Source: Monoplex corrugatus (taxonomy: Eukaryota; Mollusca; Gastropoda; Littorinimorpha; Ranellidae). Taken from it: a stretch of DNA of 64,000 nucleotides. The stretch lies in NCBI GenBank assembly GCA_030674185.1, contig JAPXFY010000013.1, forward strand, positions 50,700,567 through 50,764,566, written 5' to 3'. The translations under genes were made by a program, and so were the position numbers. Shown one piece after another: positions 1-9,460 of this stretch (position 1 is the first letter of the stretch; each line of letters opens with the position of its first letter). Below the pieces are notes generated by a model, which was not told where the DNA came from, made no database searches, and worked only from the letters and a program-made list of their open reading frames with translations.

Positions 1-1047
1 TGTGGCTGAGATGGGGTGTTGGGCCACCACAGCGGAAGCGATACCCCTGGACCCATCTTCACGCAGACGGGAGACGTCGCGCAGGTAGAACTGGATGAAA
101 GTGCCCGGGGAACGCCAGTACGCGGCGTCTAGGACGTTTTGGATGCTGGCATTGTGGATGACTGCCAGCGAAGAAGCCCATGCTCTGATCTCATGGGGCC
201 TTGGGGAGAAGACAGCTAGCTCGGCGCTCGACCTGGCATACGCAGCCTTGATGACTTCCCTCAGCCATCGAGAGATGGACGTGCGTCTAATGTCCTTTCT
301 ATAGTTTTCGTTGTAAGAGAGAAAAAGGTGGCGCCGCTGCTGGCGAGAAGATTTCGTCCGCTTTCTGTACGCTCGCAGTGCGCGAACCGGGCAGAGAGTG
401 CGATCCTCGTCGTCCGGAGCGAGGATAGACGTGAGGGGATGGATGTGGATGGCCGGCGAAGGAGAACCTGGAGACTGGTTCTTGGCCAAGAATTCCGGGA
501 GTAGGCGGAGAGACATCGAGCCATCAGGTTCGAGAGCAACATCTCCGGGGAGACCACTAAGGGCGTGCACTTCGCTGCAGCGCCTCCCCGATGCGAGAGA
601 GACGAGAAAGGCCGTCTTGAAAGAGAGGAACTTCAGGGAACACTCCCTGATGGGTTCGTAAGGGGGGAGTCTAAGGGATGAGAGGACGAGAAAGAGATCC
701 CACGCCGGGGTTCGGCGGGGGTTCCTGGCTTCCTGGAGAGAAGCCCCTCTGACGAGATTCCGCAATAGAGGATCGTGCTCAAAGGACGGACCACCCAACT
801 GACGGATGGTGGTGCAGATGGCCGCCCTGTGGACCTTCACTGAGGATGCGGAAAGCTTTTTCTCTGTGGACAGAAAGCCGAGGTAGTTGGCCAACTGCAA
901 GCGAGAGGGTGAATGGGGTGACACCTCATTTGAGGTGCACCAAGAGACCCAGCCATTCCAGTGGGCATTGTACACCCCCTGTGTGCCCAGCCTGTGAGCT
1001 TGCTGCACAAGGCCGATTACGGCCGGGGACAGGCCTAATGAAGACAT
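1..1047 (-). CDS. DIRS tyrosine recombinase (partial, runs off the left edge)
   Basis: This frame has 349 codons without a stop up to the window edge. It should catalyse integration of the circular DIRS intermediate in the nucleus. The tyrosine-recombinase set is visible: an arginine in ASGRRCSEVHAL (about residue 155), the H-x-x-R box in PHEIRAW (H285, R288), W311 and the nucleophilic tyrosine in FIQFYLRDV (Y321). The N-terminal part, with YNAHWNGWVSWC near residue 26, resembles the SAM-like core-binding half of the family. The first ATG of the frame is at 1047. It overlaps the 3' end of the RT frame by 13 nt in another frame, which is usual for DIRS. The frame is open further upstream too, so the true start could differ. 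No lesion is seen. Confidence 0.85.
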   Translation of the reverse strand, partial: MSSLGLSPAVIGLVQQAHRLGTQGVYNAHWNGWVSWCTSNEVSPHSPSRLQLANYLGFLSTEKKLSASSVKVHRAAICTTIRQLGGPSFEHDPLLRNLVRGASLQEARNPRRTPAWDLFLVLSSLRLPPYEPIRECSLKFLSFKTAFLVSLASGRRCSEVHALSGLPGDVALEPDGSMSLRLLPEFLAKNQSPGSPSPAIHIHPLTSILAPDDEDRTLCPVRALRAYRKRTKSSRQQRRHLFLSYNENYRKDIRRTSISRWLREVIKAAYARSSAELAVFSPRPHEIRAWASSLAVIHNASIQNVLDAAYWRSPGTFIQFYLRDVSRLREDGSRGIASAVVAQHPISAT

Positions 1048-2972
1048 CGAGTCCCGCACAGCATCCAGGCGTGAAGGTTTAGAACGTCTGGATTGCCGTG
1101 CGGAATGCCTGACCTGGGTTGGAGGATGGAGCGGCTCGATACCGCGAGTTTTAGCGGCGGCACATGGGACAGGTGCAGAAGTTCTGGGTACCATGCCTGT
1201 GCTGGCCATTTGGGTGCGACAAGGATTAATGTCGCTGCGTCCTCCCTGGCTTTCCTCAGCACTTTCCCCATAATGGGGAACGGGGGAAAGGCATAGCCGA
1301 TGAGGTTCGACCATGGAATGGATAGGGCATCTACAGCCCAGGCCGCTGGGTCCGGAACTGGAGAGACGTACAAAGGGAGGCGGTGATTGAACCTTGTGGC
1401 AAAGAGGTCCACGTGTGGTTTGAACCATGCTGCCCATACTGGCTCCAGGACTGCATGGACCAGTGTCCATTCCGAGGGAAGAATCATGTGGGATCTGCTG
1501 AGAGAGTCCGCAAGTATGTTGATCTTCCCCGGGACATGCTTTGCTGAGAGCTGAATCGAGTGTTCCTCGCACCAGATGAGGAGCTGTTCCGCTCTCCGAG
1601 ACAAGGAGTGGGAGCGGGCGCCCCCTTGCTTGTTGATGTAACAAGCTACTGTGGTGTTGTCCGTGTTGATGTGGACATGTTTTCCCTTCAGAAAGGGGAG
1701 AAACTCCCCGAGTGCCAGGCAAACTGCCTCCAGTTCCAACATGTTTATGTGGCAGGGCATGAGGTCGGTCGACCACCGACCTGCGGCTGTCAGCGTGCCG
1801 ACATGGGCTCCCCACCCGGAGGTGGACGCGTCCGTGAACAAGTGCTCCTGAGGAGGGGGCAGTGTGATGGGGACTCCCTGGGCCAGGCGTGACTGGGAGC
1901 GCCATTTGGTCACTGCTGATATGAACCAAGGGCCCAGGTGGACCGGGAGGTCCCATGGCTGAAGCGACTGTGACCAACGCTTCCTGAAGCCGCGTTGGAA
2001 TTGCCGCTTGAGAAGACGACCCAGTGGCACTAGGGGTGCCAGCGACTCCATAAGGCCCAGTAGGGAGGCCAGCTTCCTTGCTGGCGCTTGGAGTTGGGGG
2101 AGCAGTTGGGCTAAGAGGCCCTGAAGGCGCAGTAAGCGCTGGGGAGACGGGGTGACCCTCCACTTGGAGGTGTCGAAGGACATGCCCAGGAACTGGAATT
2201 GTTTGGAGGGAGTTAGGTCCGACTTCTCCTCGTTGCAGACAAAGCCCAGGTTGTGACAGAGTTGCAGGACCTGGGATGCTTGTTGCGCACACTGTTCTTT
2301 GGAGGAGGCGAGTAGAAGCCAATCGTCTAGATAGGCCTTGAGGCGGATGCCCTTCTCCCGAACATGCATGCAGAGTTCCCTCGCCACCTTCGTGAAGAGC
2401 CAAGGGGCGGGTGCCAGACCGAAGGGCAGTGCCCTGAATTGGAAGATCCGGTTCCTCCAGACGAATCTGAGGTACTTCCTGTCCCTGGGGTGAATGAGGA
2501 GATGGAAGTATGCATCCTTGAGGTCGATGGATATCCCCCAGTCGCCCGGGTGCAAGGCCTCGCGGATGGACATAGGGGTCTCCATACGGAAATGGAGGAC
2601 GCGGAGGAACCGGTTTAGGGAGGAGAGGTCCAGGACGGGCCTCCAGCCCCCCGAAGTTTTGGGGACCACAAAGATGCGTCCATAGAATCCCGGGGACGCA
2701 GCGAAGGAAACTTCCTCCGTAGCCCCCTTGGCTAACATCGAAAGAACCTCCTGATCCAGGGCCTGCGAGGCCGAGCGATCTTGAGGAAGTGCGAAAGCAG
2801 GGGGAGAGAGCGTGAGAGGAGCCTTCCTTGGGCCCCAAGGAAGGCGGAACCCCGACCTGATCACCCGCAGGGCCCACGGGCTGGCGGGCAGCCTCTCCCA
2901 CGCGTCGATGTGTCTGGAGAGACTGCCCACAGGATCGCCCGTGGGGGGTGATGGCCTCAGGCCGGGGGTGAG
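1035..2972 (-). CDS. DIRS reverse transcriptase-RNase H polyprotein
   Basis: The frame is open from just after the gag-like stop at 2973-2975 to a TAG at 1035-1037. Counting from a GTG at 2930, the RT has SIDLKDAY (about 134-141), ALPFGLAPAPWLF (about 167-179) and the catalytic YLDDW box (200-204) typical of DIRS. RNase H follows with FTDAS (D367), NMLELEA (E399 or E401), INTDN (D424) and ILADSL (D475). The C-terminal 130 residues, with VDLFAT, DPAAWAVDALS and YAFPP blocks, match the region after RNase H in DIRS proteins that is sometimes called methyltransferase-like; that label is tentative. There is no ATG before about residue 65. The frame is the same as that of the upstream gag-like gene, so expression by TGA readthrough, or an unseen splice, has to be considered. 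Confidence 0.9.
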   Translation of the reverse strand, partial: LTPGLRPSPPTGDPVGSLSRHIDAWERLPASPWALRVIRSGFRLPWGPRKAPLTLSPPAFALPQDRSASQALDQEVLSMLAKGATEEVSFAASPGFYGRIFVVPKTSGGWRPVLDLSSLNRFLRVLHFRMETPMSIREALHPGDWGISIDLKDAYFHLLIHPRDRKYLRFVWRNRIFQFRALPFGLAPAPWLFTKVARELCMHVREKGIRLKAYLDDWLLLASSKEQCAQQASQVLQLCHNLGFVCNEEKSDLTPSKQFQFLGMSFDTSKWRVTPSPQRLLRLQGLLAQLLPQLQAPARKLASLLGLMESLAPLVPLGRLLKRQFQRGFRKRWSQSLQPWDLPVHLGPWFISAVTKWRSQSRLAQGVPITLPPPQEHLFTDASTSGWGAHVGTLTAAGRWSTDLMPCHINMLELEAVCLALGEFLPFLKGKHVHINTDNTTVACYINKQGGARSHSLSRRAEQLLIWCEEHSIQLSAKHVPGKINILADSLSRSHMILPSEWTLVHAVLEPVWAAWFKPHVDLFATRFNHRLPLYVSPVPDPAAWAVDALSIPWSNLIGYAFPPFPIMGKVLRKAREDAATLILVAPKWPAQAWYPELLHLSHVPPLKLAVSSRSILQPRSGIPHGNPDVLNLHAWMLCGTRCLH

Positions 2973-5099
2973 TCATTGGGGGTTGGCCGGCTGAGAGGGA
3001 GCCGGCCTGCGGGCCTTAGGCCGGGCCACCGGCCTGCCCGAATGCTGTTGCGGTCTCCTGTGCCCTTGGGGCCTGGGATCGGCCCGAAACTTGGTGTGGG
3101 TGGGCCTGTTTGGCGGGTAGGCCGCTGGAGCCGGGCGCTTCACGGCAGGGCGAGAGGGCCTCGAATGGAGGGCGAGGTCCCTTTTTATGTCCGCCTGGTG
3201 CTTCAGGACGGCCTGAACATGGTTCCCGAAGAGGGAGCCCGGCTGGACGGGCACCGCGCGCAAGGAGGCCCTTGCCGACGGTGAGGTGGCAACCGAGGAT
3301 GCCGCGAGAATGGCATCCCGCCTCGCCATGACGGCGTTCAGATACGTGCGTGCTTGCGATTCGGCCACGGATCTGAGCCCCTGCGCCATGGCCTGGATAA
3401 AGGCCACGATGGTTGCCTGGTCAGGCGCCTGGCGGAGCGTGAAGGACTGCTGGTTGGGGTCCTTCAGGGCTTCCCCTAGGCCGCCCAAGAATGAGTCCAG
3501 GGCGGAGGTTGCCACCAGCCCCCGTCTCGCGTTCTCCTCCCATTCCGTCAAGCATTTCTCCGTGATGGAGATATGCTGCGGCTGGGCCCGAGAGCGATCG
3601 TTCACAAGGAGGAGGTTCTCCTGTGTGAGCGAGAGGGGAGCGTCAGGGATAGGCCCATGGGCCATGAAGGGCTTCCGCTGGAAGGGGAGCGGTGCCGGCT
3701 TCAGGAATTTCCTGAAGGGCAAGGCTCCCGGGAAGTCAGGCACAGATCCTGGAACGAAATCTTGTGCCTCTTTCCCCCTGGCGGTGTCCTGGGCTTGCCT
3801 GAGGCAGTCAGCCACCATGTCGGACTGTTTTAGCAAGGAGGCCCGTGGGGCTGAGGTAGGGTGAGCGCTGAAAAGGCGCTCGGCCGAGCCAAGCTTGGGA
3901 GCCTTGGGCTCTGGCACAGTGGACACCGCCTCCGGTGTGAGTTGTGCCAGCCGGTACATGGCATCCTGGAAGCAGAATGCCATGTGGGCAGGGGCCTCAT
4001 CCTCTGAGGCCGAGTCCGAGTCCTCTGGCCCGCCTATGGAGGGGGCGAGAGTCTGCGGAGAGTCTGACCGGGGTGCCACGGTTGTGGGACCCGGGTCAGA
4101 GCCCCCAGGAGGCAGCCCCGGTGTTGTGTCCAACACGGGTGGTGCCGGGGGGGCTGGGCAGGGTGAGTCCTGCGCTGGTGGGGCGCCGGGCATAAAGCCG
4201 GGCCACCACGTGCATCCCGTGGCCGAGGCCGGGGGAAATCCCAAGGATGGGTGCCACGGTACCATGTGCGGTGCCATGGGATGCGGCATGGGCTGAGCCC
4301 AAGGGGCATCAGGACCCTGACCCCATGAAGGGTAGGGCCTGGCCCGGTCCCCAGTGCCCAAAGGGCCAGCCTGCTGGGGGCGGCTAGGCATGTGCCAAGG
4401 CGCCCAAGTGCTCTGTCCGGAATGGGACAGAGATGTGGCAGCCCGCCATGGGTCGCTTGGTAGTTGCCAAGGCGCCCAAGTGCTCTGTCCGGAATGGGAC
4501 AGAGAGGTTGTGGCGGGTGCAGCAGCAGGCTGTGGGGGAGGAAGGGAGACAACCGGGGCGGATCGACGATCTGACGCCCGTAAGGGTGGGGTTGTCTCCC
4601 TTGGCCCACCTGGCGAACCAGGGGGTGTCCCGCCTGGCGAACCAGGGGGTGAGCCGGTTCCGCTCACATTACGGTCCATCTTGCCTCCCGAAGGAGACCC
4701 ATGCCCAATGCGCCCATCAGCCATGGAGGCTGAAACAGTACCAGCAGAACCGGAGTTAAGCTGTACGAAGGGGGCGAGCACAGAATCGACAGAACCGGAG
4801 TTGAGTCGATCACCGTGCCGGGCAGTGTGAGGGCCGTAAAATGACGAAAATTCAACTGAGCCGGAGCTGAGTTGAGGGCTCGTGGTCACCGCAACCGAAC
4901 CGTAGCTGGGTTGCGATGACTTGTCGATAGTGTGAAAGAGAGAAGACGTAAAAGGGAGAGACGAAGTTGAAGAGAGAGCGGTTTGTGCACCGGTGGAACC
5001 ACCCCTTTGTGGGTTTGAGAATTCGGCGGACGAAATCTTCTTAACCCTCGCTTTGCCACTCAATCGCTTCACATAAGTTTCTCCCTTAAACGAAAACAT
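2973..5099 (-). CDS. DIRS gag-like ORF1 protein
   Basis: About 708 residues run from the ATG at 5099 (5097-5099) to a TGA at 2973-2975. By position it is the structural protein of the DIRS element. The first third is low in complexity and rich in Ser, Gly and Pro, with repeated NSGS motifs, a GSPGG repeat, and a duplicated block containing SLSHSGQSTWAPW. The middle contains an acidic patch (SASEDEAP) and a more ordered helical part ending near LRAVPVQPGSLFG. The last 60 residues are strongly basic, as expected for nucleic-acid binding, but no CCHC knuckle is present. Its stop is followed in the same frame by the polymerase gene. Sequence identity to known DIRS ORF1 proteins cannot be judged here. 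Confidence 0.75.
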   Translation of the reverse strand: MFSFKGETYVKRLSGKARVKKISSAEFSNPQRGGSTGAQTALSSTSSLPFTSSLFHTIDKSSQPSYGSVAVTTSPQLSSGSVEFSSFYGPHTARHGDRLNSGSVDSVLAPFVQLNSGSAGTVSASMADGRIGHGSPSGGKMDRNVSGTGSPPGSPGGTPPGSPGGPRETTPPLRASDRRSAPVVSLPPPQPAAAPATTSLSHSGQSTWAPWQLPSDPWRAATSLSHSGQSTWAPWHMPSRPQQAGPLGTGDRARPYPSWGQGPDAPWAQPMPHPMAPHMVPWHPSLGFPPASATGCTWWPGFMPGAPPAQDSPCPAPPAPPVLDTTPGLPPGGSDPGPTTVAPRSDSPQTLAPSIGGPEDSDSASEDEAPAHMAFCFQDAMYRLAQLTPEAVSTVPEPKAPKLGSAERLFSAHPTSAPRASLLKQSDMVADCLRQAQDTARGKEAQDFVPGSVPDFPGALPFRKFLKPAPLPFQRKPFMAHGPIPDAPLSLTQENLLLVNDRSRAQPQHISITEKCLTEWEENARRGLVATSALDSFLGGLGEALKDPNQQSFTLRQAPDQATIVAFIQAMAQGLRSVAESQARTYLNAVMARRDAILAASSVATSPSARASLRAVPVQPGSLFGNHVQAVLKHQADIKRDLALHSRPSRPAVKRPAPAAYPPNRPTHTKFRADPRPQGHRRPQQHSGRPVARPKARRPAPSQPANPQ

Positions 5100-5222
5100 A
5101 GGCAAGACACAAAAACAACAACGACAATCGATCGATCGCGTAGCGAAATCGAAAAATACTTAGCTGCTCAGAGCGTACGAGGCGAGCTGGAAGATGGCTG
5201 CCGAGAAAAGAGGAAGAGCACC

Positions 5223-5234
5223 TGCGCATGCGCA
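5223..5234. promoter_or_regulatory. Perfect NRF-1-like palindrome in the DIRS leader
   Basis: TGCGCATGCGCA is a perfect 12-bp palindrome and fits the NRF-1 consensus YGCGCAYGCGCR. It lies about 125 bp upstream of the first ATG of the DIRS gag-like gene, where a promoter would be expected. Function is inferred from position only. Confidence 0.4.
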
Positions 5235-5240
5235 AGACGT

Positions 5241-5543
5241 AGACACTCTCAGAGTTACTGTCCCTTCGGACTTTATTGTTACGAGGCAGAATTGGCAAAC
5301 CGCTGCCGCTTATTGCATTTGTGAGCCACGGTATAGTATGTGTAATTAAAACAGGCATGAAGGGCCTCACAATCTGGGACAATTTTTCACAGTACTATGA
5401 TGACAAAAATGAGAATAATAGTGATGATGCTATGGACATCCATTTCACACTGAGACTATGACAAACTGGAAAGAGCAATGTGGGATTAATGCCATTAAAA
5501 GAGCACCGAAGACAGAATACTGGATAGCCAAAAACAAAAATAA
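5241..5543. other. Intergenic stretch between DIRS and CA array
   Basis: No gene is seen here. The minus-strand open frame of about 98 codons across this region has no recognisable domain and crosses the probable DIRS end, so it is treated as chance. The stretch contains the transition from GC-rich DIRS leader to AT-rich flank. Confidence 0.5.
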
Positions 5544-5637
5544 AATACACACACACACACAAACACACACACACAAACACACACACACACACACACACAC
5601 AACACACACACATACACACACACACACAAACACACAC

Positions 5638-5688
<51 letters not shown>

Positions 5689-5751
5689 ACTTATACATAA
5701 ACTGTTCAGTCTTATTGTATGCACATACATGAAAACACACACACACACACA

Positions 5752-5835
<84 letters not shown>

Positions 5836-5876
5836 ACTTATACATAAACTGTTCACTCTTATTGTATGCACATACA

Positions 5877-5943
<67 letters not shown>

Positions 5944-6040
5944 CACACACACACAAACACACACAAAAATACTTATACATAAACTGTTCACTCTTATTGT
6001 ATGCACATACATGCAAACACACACACAAACACACACACAA

Positions 6041-6127
<87 letters not shown>

Positions 6128-6175
6128 ACTTATACATAAACTGTTCACTCTTACTGTATGCACATACATGCAAAC

Positions 6176-6259
<84 letters not shown>

Positions 6260-6324
6260 CACACACACACACACACACAAAATACTTATACATAAACTGT
6301 TCACTCTTATTGTATGCACATACA

Positions 6325-6402
<78 letters not shown>

Positions 6403-6420
6403 ACATATATACATAAACTG
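5544..6420. repeat. Composite array: about 50-bp spacer alternating with (CA)n, six copies
   Basis: A non-microsatellite block reading roughly AAAATACTTATACATAAACT, then GTTCACTCTTATTGTATGCA and CATACATG, recurs near 5684, 5830, 5964, 6121, 6277 and 6396. Between blocks lie (CA)n runs of about 60-110 bp interrupted by single AA steps. The blocks are nearly identical, so the array grew as block plus microsatellite units. Confidence 0.85.
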
Positions 6421-6559
6421 TTCCCTCTTATTCTATGCATACATGACATACACCTCACAACAGATCTGGAGAGACAAACTCAAGGCCACAGACAAAAGGT
6501 GATATCACATAATACATTGACAACATCACAAGTGCCCCAAACCATCAAGCAACACACAG

Positions 6560-6720
6560 GAAAATATGAAGATATGCTGATTTCGGTTAAAGAAAACTAC
6601 ACTGGTATGGCCACGTAACAAGATCCAGTAGCTTTGCAAAATCAATCATCCAGGGAACTGATGAGGGAGGGACACAGAGGGACTGAGAACACAGAAGAAT
6701 GGATGGAGAAATCCTCTGTC
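6560..6720 (+). pseudogene. LINE C-terminal fragment (WYGHVTRSS / IIQGTDEGG)
   Basis: One frame reads LHWYGHVTRSSSFAKSIIQG followed by TDEGG. This is the typical end of a non-LTR reverse transcriptase, where a GHV block is followed by a Q-G-T-x-E-G-G block and a basic R-G-R-Q stretch. It is short and broken, with no intact domain. A related tail is found at 51545-51715. Confidence 0.55.
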
Positions 6721-6744
6721 GGCACACTGGCTTTGTCACACAAT

Positions 6745-7045
6745 ACAACAGAGCTGGAAGAATCTGGTGAACAGTTTTTCACTGTGGCACCCCAAAAGAA
6801 AAAGACAAGCAACATTTATAGGCCATTTTATGAGGAAGGGGGGTTTGGAGCACCTGGTCACAACGGGAAAGCTGGAGGGAAAGACAGCACCAGGTAGACC
6901 CAGGGAGAGAATGCTGGACGGACTTGCAGAGTGGCTGAGGATGAGGAGGGTGGGGGAGATGCTGGGGGCAACGAGAGATAGAGATGGTTGGAAGTCCATG
7001 GTCGCCAACGCCATGCGGCAGGGCACCTGATGATGATGATGATGA
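6745..7045 (+). mobile_element. RTE-like LINE, 3' fragment (copy A)
   Basis: The fragment encodes RQATFIGHFMRKGGLEHLVT and the following GRPRERMLDGLAEW block, then ends in GCGGCAGGGCACC and (TGA)n. The same 3' end is present in copies at 10576, 43465 and 49196. Short trinucleotide tails are characteristic of RTE elements. The 5' part is missing and an internal deletion lies near 6790-6810. Confidence 0.8.
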
Positions 7046-7129
7046 CCCCAAATGACTCTTCATGGATTTAAGGTAGAAGAAAAAGAAGAAGAATGCCTGG
7101 ACAAGAGGCCTAAGACATCTTTGATTTGA

Positions 7130-7135
<6 letters not shown>

Positions 7136-7197
<62 letters not shown>

Positions 7198-7209
7198 ACA
7201 CACACACAC
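7136..7209. repeat. (CA)n microsatellite
   Basis: This is a near-perfect CA run with one interruption near 7197. It lies between RTE fragment A and CACTIN exon 3. Confidence 0.95.
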
Positions 7210-7417
7210 GATGTATACACACTAACACACACAAAACATATCTAGACATGCACACACATATGTCTGGCTGACCTACTGGTCAATTTGCTGACAGACTAGT
7301 TAATTGGCTGTTTGCTTACTGGCGTATGTGTGAGTGTGTGTGTCTGTGATGTGTGCATTTGTGTGTGGTGTCTTAAAGCTGAAGCAGGAATTTCAATATC
7401 AAAGAAAGCCAACCCAC

Positions 7418-7487
7418 CTTCTTTGCTAATCTTCTTGCGCGCTTTTCTTCTGGAGTTTCCAATGCCTTCTTTAGAGCCTTCTCCTTT
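7418..7487 (-). CDS. CACTIN: CACTIN homologue, coding exon 3
   Basis: This is a 70-nt exon between a TTTTGGCAG acceptor and a GTGGGT donor. Joined in phase to exon 2 it encodes KEKALKKALETPEEKRARRL followed by AKK. The ETPEEKRARRLAKK block is a hallmark of Cactin proteins, which are nuclear spliceosome-associated factors; Drosophila Cactin was found as a partner of the IkB protein Cactus. The exon ends in phase 0. The next conserved block, expected to begin EAKER and contain MGWGEEY, was not found anywhere to the left inside the window. It presumably lies beyond the DIRS insertion. The assignment rests mainly on this motif, with support from the RS-rich N-terminus. Confidence 0.8.
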
Positions 7488-7960
7488 CTGCCAAAATATA
7501 AATCAATCAGAAACTCATATAGACATTCTCCCCTCAAAAGGACAAAACATTTTTTAAAACATTTCAAAAAAATAAAAAATAAATGAAAGACAATTTATGC
7601 TTCTCAGAGCATGTGTTGATACTACTGATGCTATGTGATGAACAAGATATCCAAAATGAAAAATGAAAGACAGAAAGAAAGAAGTATGTCAATGAAATTA
7701 ATTCAACAGGAACTACTGTTTTCCACACATGAAAAAAAACAACACACATACACACATGCAGTCATCAATACCATCACTGCAACTGTACACGCTACTACAA
7801 TCATCCTCAAACATAATATTCAACAGTCAATTGAACATGAAGTAAGTTATCAAACATTATCATGATTGTGTGTAACATTATGTCATCATCTTACAATTCA
7901 CCACCACATCACACCTACTTGCAGCATTTCATGATACACTAACTAGCCACAATTACTTAC

Positions 7961-8185
7961 TCTTTGTCTTCTTTGCTGGCAAGAGGCGGCTGAAAACTCG
8001 GCTCCCTGCTGTCAGAGTTTGATGAACTTGACTCCGACCTCTGGCGTTTCTTTCTTGAACCATCTGGAGACTTTGAACTTGAACGCTGCCTGCGTTTGTC
8101 TTTGTGGCTGTGTTTTCGACGCACAGGTGACCGTGACCTTGAATATCTGTCTGAATCGTCTGATTCCGAGTATGAGTCTCGCCTT
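7961..8185 (-). CDS. CACTIN: CACTIN homologue, coding exon 2 (RS-rich)
   Basis: This is a 225-nt exon with a TATTTTTCAG acceptor and a GTAAGT donor. It continues the split AG|A codon of exon 1 and ends in phase 2 (GA|A), which exon 3 completes. The product is strongly Arg/Ser/Lys rich with RSRSP and SSSKSPDGSRKK segments, then an acidic-polar end near FQPPLASKEDKE. An RS-like, poorly conserved N-terminal half is normal for Cactin and for many splicing factors. The phase agreement of three exons over 5 kb is the strongest sign that this is a real gene. Confidence 0.8.
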
Positions 8186-8635
8186 CTGAAAAATAGATTC
8201 TTCGCTGTTAATAAGTTTTCCCTTTGTAATTATGTGAGTTTTCATCTGATTTAATCATATGCATCTAATTTATCTTTACTGAGGCAATTTTTATCAGGTA
8301 CTTTAACTTCTTTGGTTTTTCAATTTTTTTATGTTTTGAACTGAATGTTTTGAAAACAAACATGTCTTTATAACAATTTTTGTGTTCAAAAACACACTAA
8401 TCTGAAAAAAATGACATCAATGATAGAGATAACTTCAGTTACACACAAGTTCAAGTTAGTGTTTTCAACAATACAATTATACATGCACTGATGGCAGTGA
8501 TGCACAATCAAGCTAGTTAAAGCTCTCAACATATGGCAGAATAGAAGGCTCTATGTTTCAGTAATACAATATTCAATATGTACAGAACTGGAATCAAAGG
8601 TAAACTTGACAAATTCTTTCCCCAACTATAATCTG

Positions 8636-8775
8636 GCTGGCTCTTTTGATAAGAGCCATGGACTCATGATTTTCTGTCTCCAGTTCAATCCCAGCCTGCA
8701 CCATAAAAACTGGCCTGTCAACTGACCATCTTAAATGCTTCAATCATTCTGGTGGTGTCAGATTAGTGTTTCACA
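8636..8775 (+). repeat. tRNA-derived SINE, family 1
   Basis: A tRNA-like head with a degenerate B box (AGTTCAATCCC) is followed by CAGCCTGCACCATAAAAACT and a CATTCTGGTGGTGTCAG body. The same body occurs inverted at about 14924-15062, 46798-46950 and 52046-52275. Confidence 0.7.
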
Positions 8776-9239
8776 GGCCACCTCCTCTCCCCACCATCAC
8801 CACCACCCCCCAACTCCCCATTTCAAGACCTTGCCAGCACATTGAGTTTTCTACAGTCTCAAGGAGCTGTCAGAAAATGGCTGGTAGATGTAGGTGAAGC
8901 ACACAGAGAATTATCCATGTGCAATAAATCTGTCTTGACCAAACTCTAAACTTCACAGCCATCAACTGTTGAGTGTGTTCATAAGCAGTCAACCAGGAAG
9001 TGTGTGACCTGTTAATTACATAAGCCTATATAAAATGAATAGCAAAATTAGCATCACTCCATTTATGAATCAGCAGAATAGAACTCTAAAGTAGATGACT
9101 GTGTATCAAATGACCAACACAACCTGAGCTGACAGTAAGTTTTAACAGGAAAAATTAGTGATCACCAGTGAGACATACAGTAAACTCTGCTTATCTACTG
9201 TGAAAACAAAACAATGAAACTTCTTTCAGTTTTGGTGTG

Positions 9240-9460
9240 CTTAGAGCTATGCACCATGGACAGGCACCATTGTCATGTGGGTAAGATGTCAAACTACCAA
9301 TCAGAAGATCTAGGTCTGAGCCTGTCTAGATACCTCCTGCATAGTAAGGGTGGAGATTTTTCTGATTTTCCCAGATCAATTATGTGCAGACCCTCTCAGT
9401 CTCATGCCTGAACCCCCTTTATGTGCATATATATATGCATACAAAACATCAAGTATGCAC
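9240..9460 (+). repeat. tRNA-derived SINE, family 2
   Basis: The copy has a tRNA-like head (GTGGGTAAGATGTCAAACTA), a GGTCTGAGCCTG B-box region, and a body with GGTGGAGATTTTTCTGATTT and GTGCAGACC. Related copies lie near 13545, 20795 (minus), 29590, 39080 (minus) and 40330 (minus). Confidence 0.6.

Larger units (their letters stand above)
1..5290 (-). mobile_element. DIRS-type tyrosine-recombinase retrotransposon, truncated by the window edge
   Basis: Three coding frames follow each other on the minus strand: a gag-like protein, reverse transcriptase with RNase H, and a tyrosine recombinase. This content and order define DIRS elements, which integrate through a recombinase instead of a DDE integrase. 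All three frames are open as far as they can be read, apart from one in-frame TGA between the first two, so the copy looks young. The 5' end is not sharply defined. Sequence compatible with a leader runs to about 5240-5290, after which the composition changes. The inverted terminal repeats and internal complementary region cannot be checked because the other end is outside the window. The element has the same orientation as CACTIN and would lie in a CACTIN intron. Confidence 0.9.

Noticed and set aside
1560..1892. Plus-strand open frames opposite the DIRS genes
   Set aside because: They are complement shadows of the GC-rich RT and gag-like frames, without motifs.
5086..5382. 98-codon minus-strand frame upstream of the DIRS gag-like gene
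   Set aside because: It spans the probable element border, has no motif, and overlaps the DIRS start region.
5395..6502. Open frames of 80-303 codons made of Cys-Val or Thr-His
   Set aside because: They are translations of CA/GT repeats, open in several frames on both strands, with no start context or domain.
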